From: an uncultured Actinomycetes bacterium
GTDB lineage: Bacteria > Actinomycetota > Actinomycetes > Nanopelagicales > Nanopelagicaceae
Assembly (NCBI GenBank): GCA_903932705.1
Contig: CAIZHC010000300.1
Location: 1 to 7,283, forward strand
Length of the DNA stretch: 7,283 bases
Reading direction: 5' to 3'
Notes under the pieces: generated by a model
Seen by the model: only the letters and a program-made list of their open reading frames with translations
The model's database searches: none
What the model was told of the DNA's origin: nothing
Translations under genes and position numbers: made by a program
Shown: positions 5,021-7,283 of the stretch, in pieces
Layout: every line of letters starts with the position of its first letter
Position numbering within the stretch: the stretch's first letter is position 1

Positions 5021-6163
5021 TTATTTAGAGCTTTTTGCAGAGGGTGCCGGTTGAATAATCGGTGTCGCTAAATTATTAGCGCCACTTATCCATAAGAAAC
5101 CGGTCGCGATAAATGGCTTCCACACCTTTATGTTATGACCACCTTTTGGAATTGGAATGTATTTAATCGGAATGAGGGGATTTGCACTCTGCATAAACTT
5201 TTGAGCAGAGCTATTTGCAAATCGATCTTTCACTGAAGCAATAATCATTATCTTGGTATTGCGTGGACCTTTAGTCAGATGACTAATGAGATCATATTTT
5301 GCGGTGAGGTAACTCTTTTCTCGCTTGGAAAGACCAACAGATAAAAGTGGTTTGAAATATCCGGCGAGCGATACGCCTTGTGAGTATTGCTCTTGATGAA
5401 GAACTGCAACTTCTGCCGCGCACCAACCGCCAGTTGAGTATCCAAATGAAGACCAGAGTCGATTATCAATTCCCATAAATGTCTGCATAAAACTCTTCAT
5501 ATCTTTGGTAACCCAGGTTTCAACGTGGGCACCAAAAGCAAAATCAAGACATTCAGTGTCGTGACCCGGCTGTACGTTAATTGCCGGAATGACCGCAATT
5601 GTTGGTGGAATCTTCCCGCTATTTTCTAGCTCTTCCATAGTGGTAATGCCATCGAGGGTACCTATCCATGTTTGTGGAACTCCAGGTGTGCCAGGAAATA
5701 GCTCAATGACCTGATAAGTATTACCAATTGAGTGCGCAGAGCTTTCTAGGGAGGCCGCAATCTTGGGAGAGGCAACTACATAAACCACATTGGCGATCCC
5801 AGAGGCTGCACCTTTAATTACCTTACGGAAAATAAGGCTCCCTCCACTTGTCTTCTTTGCGGAGAGAATTTCCTTAACGCTGATTTGAGCCAGATCCGAG
5901 GGGCTAAGAGCGATCTTTTGATACTGACCTTGAGCGCCGAATAAATCAGACCACGAAGAGTAGAACTCCCCAGAACGATTGATGGTGATTCCCATAGAGG
6001 TGAGAGCAAGTGCTTGGATGAGAAATATGGTGGAAAATCTTGCGGTAATTGTCTTCCAATTGTGTTTTGCAATCTTCTGCCAGAAGACAACTGTGAGCAC
6101 TAAGGCACCTACGGTGAGAAACCAGAAGAAGATTTCGGTGGAGAGCGCTAAGAGTGGCAACAT
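5021..6163 (-). CDS. Membrane-anchored putative esterase, alpha/beta-hydrolase fold (esterase D/antigen 85-like)
   Basis: The 380-residue protein has two N-terminal membrane helices (about 8-28 and 43-61) and a C-terminal alpha/beta-hydrolase domain from about residue 100. The nucleophile elbow is G241-Y-S243-T-G-G246. A plausible triad is completed by Asp313 ('SVKDRFAN', 310-317) and His343 ('KGGHNIKVW', 340-348). Upstream of the elbow, 'PGHDTEC' (199-205) followed by 'HVETWVTKD' (213-221) matches the pattern of actinobacterial putative esterases related to the mycolyltransferase fold. The substrate is unknown; since the helices are N-terminal, the catalytic domain could face outward, which is inferred. 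The ATG at 6161-6163 is the only plausible start. It has no Shine-Dalgarno, but a TAAACT hexamer lies nine bases upstream. It follows the small membrane-protein gene after 26 bases on the same strand, so co-transcription with ctaG is likely. Confidence 0.75.
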   Translation of the reverse strand: MLPLLALSTEIFFWFLTVGALVLTVVFWQKIAKHNWKTITARFSTIFLIQALALTSMGITINRSGEFYSSWSDLFGAQGQYQKIALSPSDLAQISVKEILSAKKTSGGSLIFRKVIKGAASGIANVVYVVASPKIAASLESSAHSIGNTYQVIELFPGTPGVPQTWIGTLDGITTMEELENSGKIPPTIAVIPAINVQPGHDTECLDFAFGAHVETWVTKDMKSFMQTFMGIDNRLWSSFGYSTGGWCAAEVAVLHQEQYSQGVSLAGYFKPLLSVGLSKREKSYLTAKYDLISHLTKGPRNTKIMIIASVKDRFANSSAQKFMQSANPLIPIKYIPIPKGGHNIKVWKPFIATGFLWISGANNLATPIIQPAPSAKSSK

Positions 6164-6179
6164 GGTTATTGCAGTTTAC

Positions 6180-6196
6180 TGATTCTTAATTAATCA
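6180..6196. repeat. Short AT-rich dyad before the esterase gene
   Basis: TGATT (6180-6184) and AATCA (6192-6196) are inverted around seven bases that include most of a TTAATTAA palindrome. It covers the stop codon of the small membrane-protein gene. It could be a weak operator or an intercistronic hairpin, or chance in AT-rich DNA. Confidence 0.25.
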
Positions 6197-6438
6197 ATCT
6201 CACGAGGTGGATCATTAGAATCATCGTAGGGTTCCTGTGGGGTGGAGAGTTTCCAGTACATGTAATAGATAAATACTCCAAAGAAAGGCCATTCCATTAC
6301 ATAGACCCAACTTAGGTGATTTCCACTGAGCGCCCGATTGAATTCCAGGACACCCATTAGCCCACAGAGCGGCAAGCCCCAGAGAATCCAGCGCCGCTTT
6401 GGATCCGGCTTTAACTCAGGAGCCTCTTGGTTACTCAT
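6190..6438 (-). CDS. Small two-helix membrane protein coupled to CtaG, function unknown
   Basis: The 82-residue protein has a hydrophilic, charged start ('ELKPDPKRRW', 8-17), two membrane helices (about 17-34 and 43-62) and an acidic proline-containing tail ('PYDDSNDPPREID', 70-82). The second helix region carries 'SWVYVMEWPFFGVFIYYMYWKL' across 43-64, dense in aromatics. The frame is open to a further ATG at 6495, but I chose ATG 6436-6438. It has GGAAG six bases upstream and overlaps the ctaG stop in an ATGAGTAA arrangement, typical of translational coupling, whereas the longer form would overlap ctaG by 65 bases. Similar short proteins with an 'EWP..' helix occur in Actinobacteria, from memory and unchecked. 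Tight coupling to ctaG suggests a part in cytochrome oxidase assembly or a related membrane complex; that is inference only. Confidence 0.78.
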   Translation of the reverse strand: MSNQEAPELKPDPKRRWILWGLPLCGLMGVLEFNRALSGNHLSWVYVMEWPFFGVFIYYMYWKLSTPQEPYDDSNDPPREID

Positions 6439-7213
6439 CTTCTGCTTCCGATAGAAGTTGCTCATTAGCAAACCAATCTTTAGCTGCCAACACAATCCAG
6501 ATGGTATCTATCAACATCCCCATTGCCCACATGATGGCCCCGCCTTGGTGCTGATCTGCCAGCCCCATCTGCATTGAGGTGGCCGCTGGAAGAGAATGAA
6601 GGATGCGATTTCCAGAGTAGAGAAAGAAACCCACCATGGTCTCTGGAAGCATCATGGCAAAAAGTGAGATAACTCGAAGAGAGTACGGAACAAAGAAGGG
6701 ATGTGGGTTTCCCTCCATCACTGGGTAGTAATAGATGAAACCACCCAGAAGAAAAAGGATTAACTCAAGGCAATGTGCATTGGGATTGGTCATACCAAGG
6801 TTTGCCAAGGGAGAGAAGTGAGTGCCGATTAAGACCAGCAAAAATATTGCGAAGCCGACCTGGGGCTTAAAGAGTTGTCGAATGAAGAAGTTATGGCCGA
6901 GTGAACCAACCATGAATCGAATCCGTGGGTGTTTGGAGGCGAGCGCTACCGTGATTGGCGCACCCAGAACCAGCAGAGGGCTTATCAACATCATCAAGCC
7001 AATGTGCTGAATCATGTGGACCCAGAAGATTCTGATTGCGTAATGCGGAATGGGGCCGACTAAGAGGGCAAATGAGAGAGCCAGGCCAGAGAGAAAGGAG
7101 ATTTGGCGGAAGATCGAGATGCTTCTTCTCGCGACTTTTTCGGTGAGATACCAGAAGGCAATACCGAGTAAGGAGCTTGCGAAAAAGAGATCCCAGATTG
7201 GACTGAGCCCCAC
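6431..7213 (-). CDS. ctaG: Cytochrome c oxidase assembly factor, CtaG (caa3_CtaG) family
   Basis: This 260-residue integral membrane protein has about seven predicted helices (roughly 7-24, 38-53, 65-85, 119-134, 149-164, 180-199, 224-244). The family is required for maturation of caa3-type cytochrome c oxidase, probably by supplying copper. Family-like features are 'HMIQH' (66-70) at a helix start, the loop 'EGNPHPF' (167-173), and 'ADQHQGGAIMWAMG' (219-232), which matches the family block with Asp220, Gln221, Gly224-Gly225 and Met228-Trp229. Candidate metal ligands are His57, His66, His70, His147 and His171. The GTG at 7211-7213 is the furthest-upstream start, just after an in-frame TAG, and has GGAAGG nine bases before it. 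It heads a likely three-gene operon with the coupled small membrane protein and the esterase. ctaB, also an oxidase-maturation gene, lies 6 kb away on the same strand. Confidence 0.87.
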   Translation of the reverse strand: MGLSPIWDLFFASSLLGIAFWYLTEKVARRSISIFRQISFLSGLALSFALLVGPIPHYAIRIFWVHMIQHIGLMMLISPLLVLGAPITVALASKHPRIRFMVGSLGHNFFIRQLFKPQVGFAIFLLVLIGTHFSPLANLGMTNPNAHCLELILFLLGGFIYYYPVMEGNPHPFFVPYSLRVISLFAMMLPETMVGFFLYSGNRILHSLPAATSMQMGLADQHQGGAIMWAMGMLIDTIWIVLAAKDWFANEQLLSEAEDE

Positions 7214-7222
7214 TTTTATCTA

Positions 7223-7228
7223 CCTTCC
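7223..7228 (-). promoter_or_regulatory. Ribosome binding site deciding a GTG start for ctaG
   Basis: The minus strand reads GGAAGG, nine bases (TAGATAAAA), then GTG at 7213. No upstream in-frame start exists before the TAG at 7220-7222. Confidence 0.55.
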
Positions 7229-7237
7229 AATGGAGTA

Positions 7238-7253
7238 TGAGTGCTATCACTCA
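7238..7253. promoter_or_regulatory. Perfect dyad TGAGTG-CTAT-CACTCA upstream of ctaG, possible operator
   Basis: Six-base arms at 7238-7243 and 7248-7253 flank CTAT. The site lies 24 bases upstream of the ctaG start, just before its ribosome binding site. A TTGGGC-like -35 at 7257-7262 and a CATACT-like -10 near 7234-7239 (minus strand) would place the dyad inside the promoter. GAGTGCTA (7239-7246) resembles one half of the HrcA CIRCE element, but the nine-base spacer and second half-site of CIRCE are missing. If transcribed, it would also fold as a hairpin with a four-base loop. Confidence 0.4.
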
Positions 7254-7262
7254 CGATTGCCC

Positions 7263-7277
7263 AACGTTTATATAAAT
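7263..7277. promoter_or_regulatory. AT-rich promoter-like sequence at the right edge
   Basis: AACGTT (7263-7268) runs into TTTATATAAA (7267-7276), a ten-base palindrome containing TATAAA-like hexamers readable in both directions. It could be the -10 of ctaG (giving a leader of about 50 bases that carries the dyad) or of a gene further right on the plus strand. The window ends too soon to decide. Confidence 0.3.
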
Positions 7278-7283
7278 TACTTG

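Noticed and set aside
6439..6495. Longer start for the small membrane protein (ATG at 6495)
   Set aside because: It would overlap ctaG by 65 bases and adds residues with no conserved character; the internal ATG with GGAAG and the ATGAGTAA overlap explains the gene better.
6891..7250. Minus-strand open frame of 119 codons overlapping ctaG in another frame
   Set aside because: ctaG fits its family in the competing frame; this product is low-complexity in character and unrecognised.
7238..7253. CIRCE element (HrcA site)
   Set aside because: Only a half-site-like core is present; the nine-base spacer and full TTAGCACTC/GAGTGCTAA arms are missing, and ctaG is not a chaperone gene.
1..7283. Insertion sequences, prophage, CRISPR, tRNA or rRNA genes
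   Set aside because: Reading both strands, I found no transposase or integrase motifs, no regularly spaced repeats, and no cloverleaf or rRNA-like sequence.

Overview
The window looks like chromosomal housekeeping DNA from an actinobacterium with modest GC. Three things point there: a TrmH-family methyltransferase of the actinobacterial type (an N-terminal 'DGDRRNV..YRYW'-like block and an 'ENWQHDLNIG' motif), a lysyl-phosphatidylglycerol synthase domain that resembles the N-terminal half of mycobacterial LysX rather than firmicute MprF, and a CtaB with the mycobacterial-style 'NMV' motif. The small intergenic gaps and AT-leaning codons would fit a streamlined freshwater lineage such as the acI group (Nanopelagicales), but that placement is inference.

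Layout from left to right: the N-terminal 127 codons of ctaB (heme O synthase, minus strand, running off the left edge); dacB (S13 D-Ala-D-Ala carboxypeptidase, minus), which is divergent from a TrmH-type RNA 2'-O-methyltransferase gene (plus). That gene abuts, stop against stop, a tetratricopeptide-repeat gene (minus). A 124-bp GC-rich divergent intergenic region follows, then a stand-alone aminoacyl-phosphatidylglycerol synthase gene (plus). This converges on a three-gene minus-strand operon read right to left: ctaG (caa3-type oxidase assembly factor), a small two-helix membrane protein translationally coupled to it by an ATGAGTAA overlap, and a membrane-anchored esterase-like alpha/beta hydrolase. 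About 70 bp of promoter-like DNA with a perfect 6-bp dyad lies upstream of ctaG at the right edge.

Two themes recur. One is respiration: CtaB supplies heme O for haem-copper oxidases and CtaG helps assemble the oxidase copper centre. The other is the cell envelope: DacB trims peptidoglycan, the LysX-like enzyme modifies phosphatidylglycerol, and the esterase is predicted to face outward. No mobile elements, CRISPR arrays, tRNAs or rRNAs were seen, and no wholly new system. The points most worth a second look are the shortened S13 peptidase, the unfused LysX membrane domain, the Asp-to-Glu change in the CtaB metal-binding motif, the structured leader between the TPR and LysX-like genes, the dyad upstream of ctaG, and two -10-like hexamers placed exactly six bases before ATG codons.
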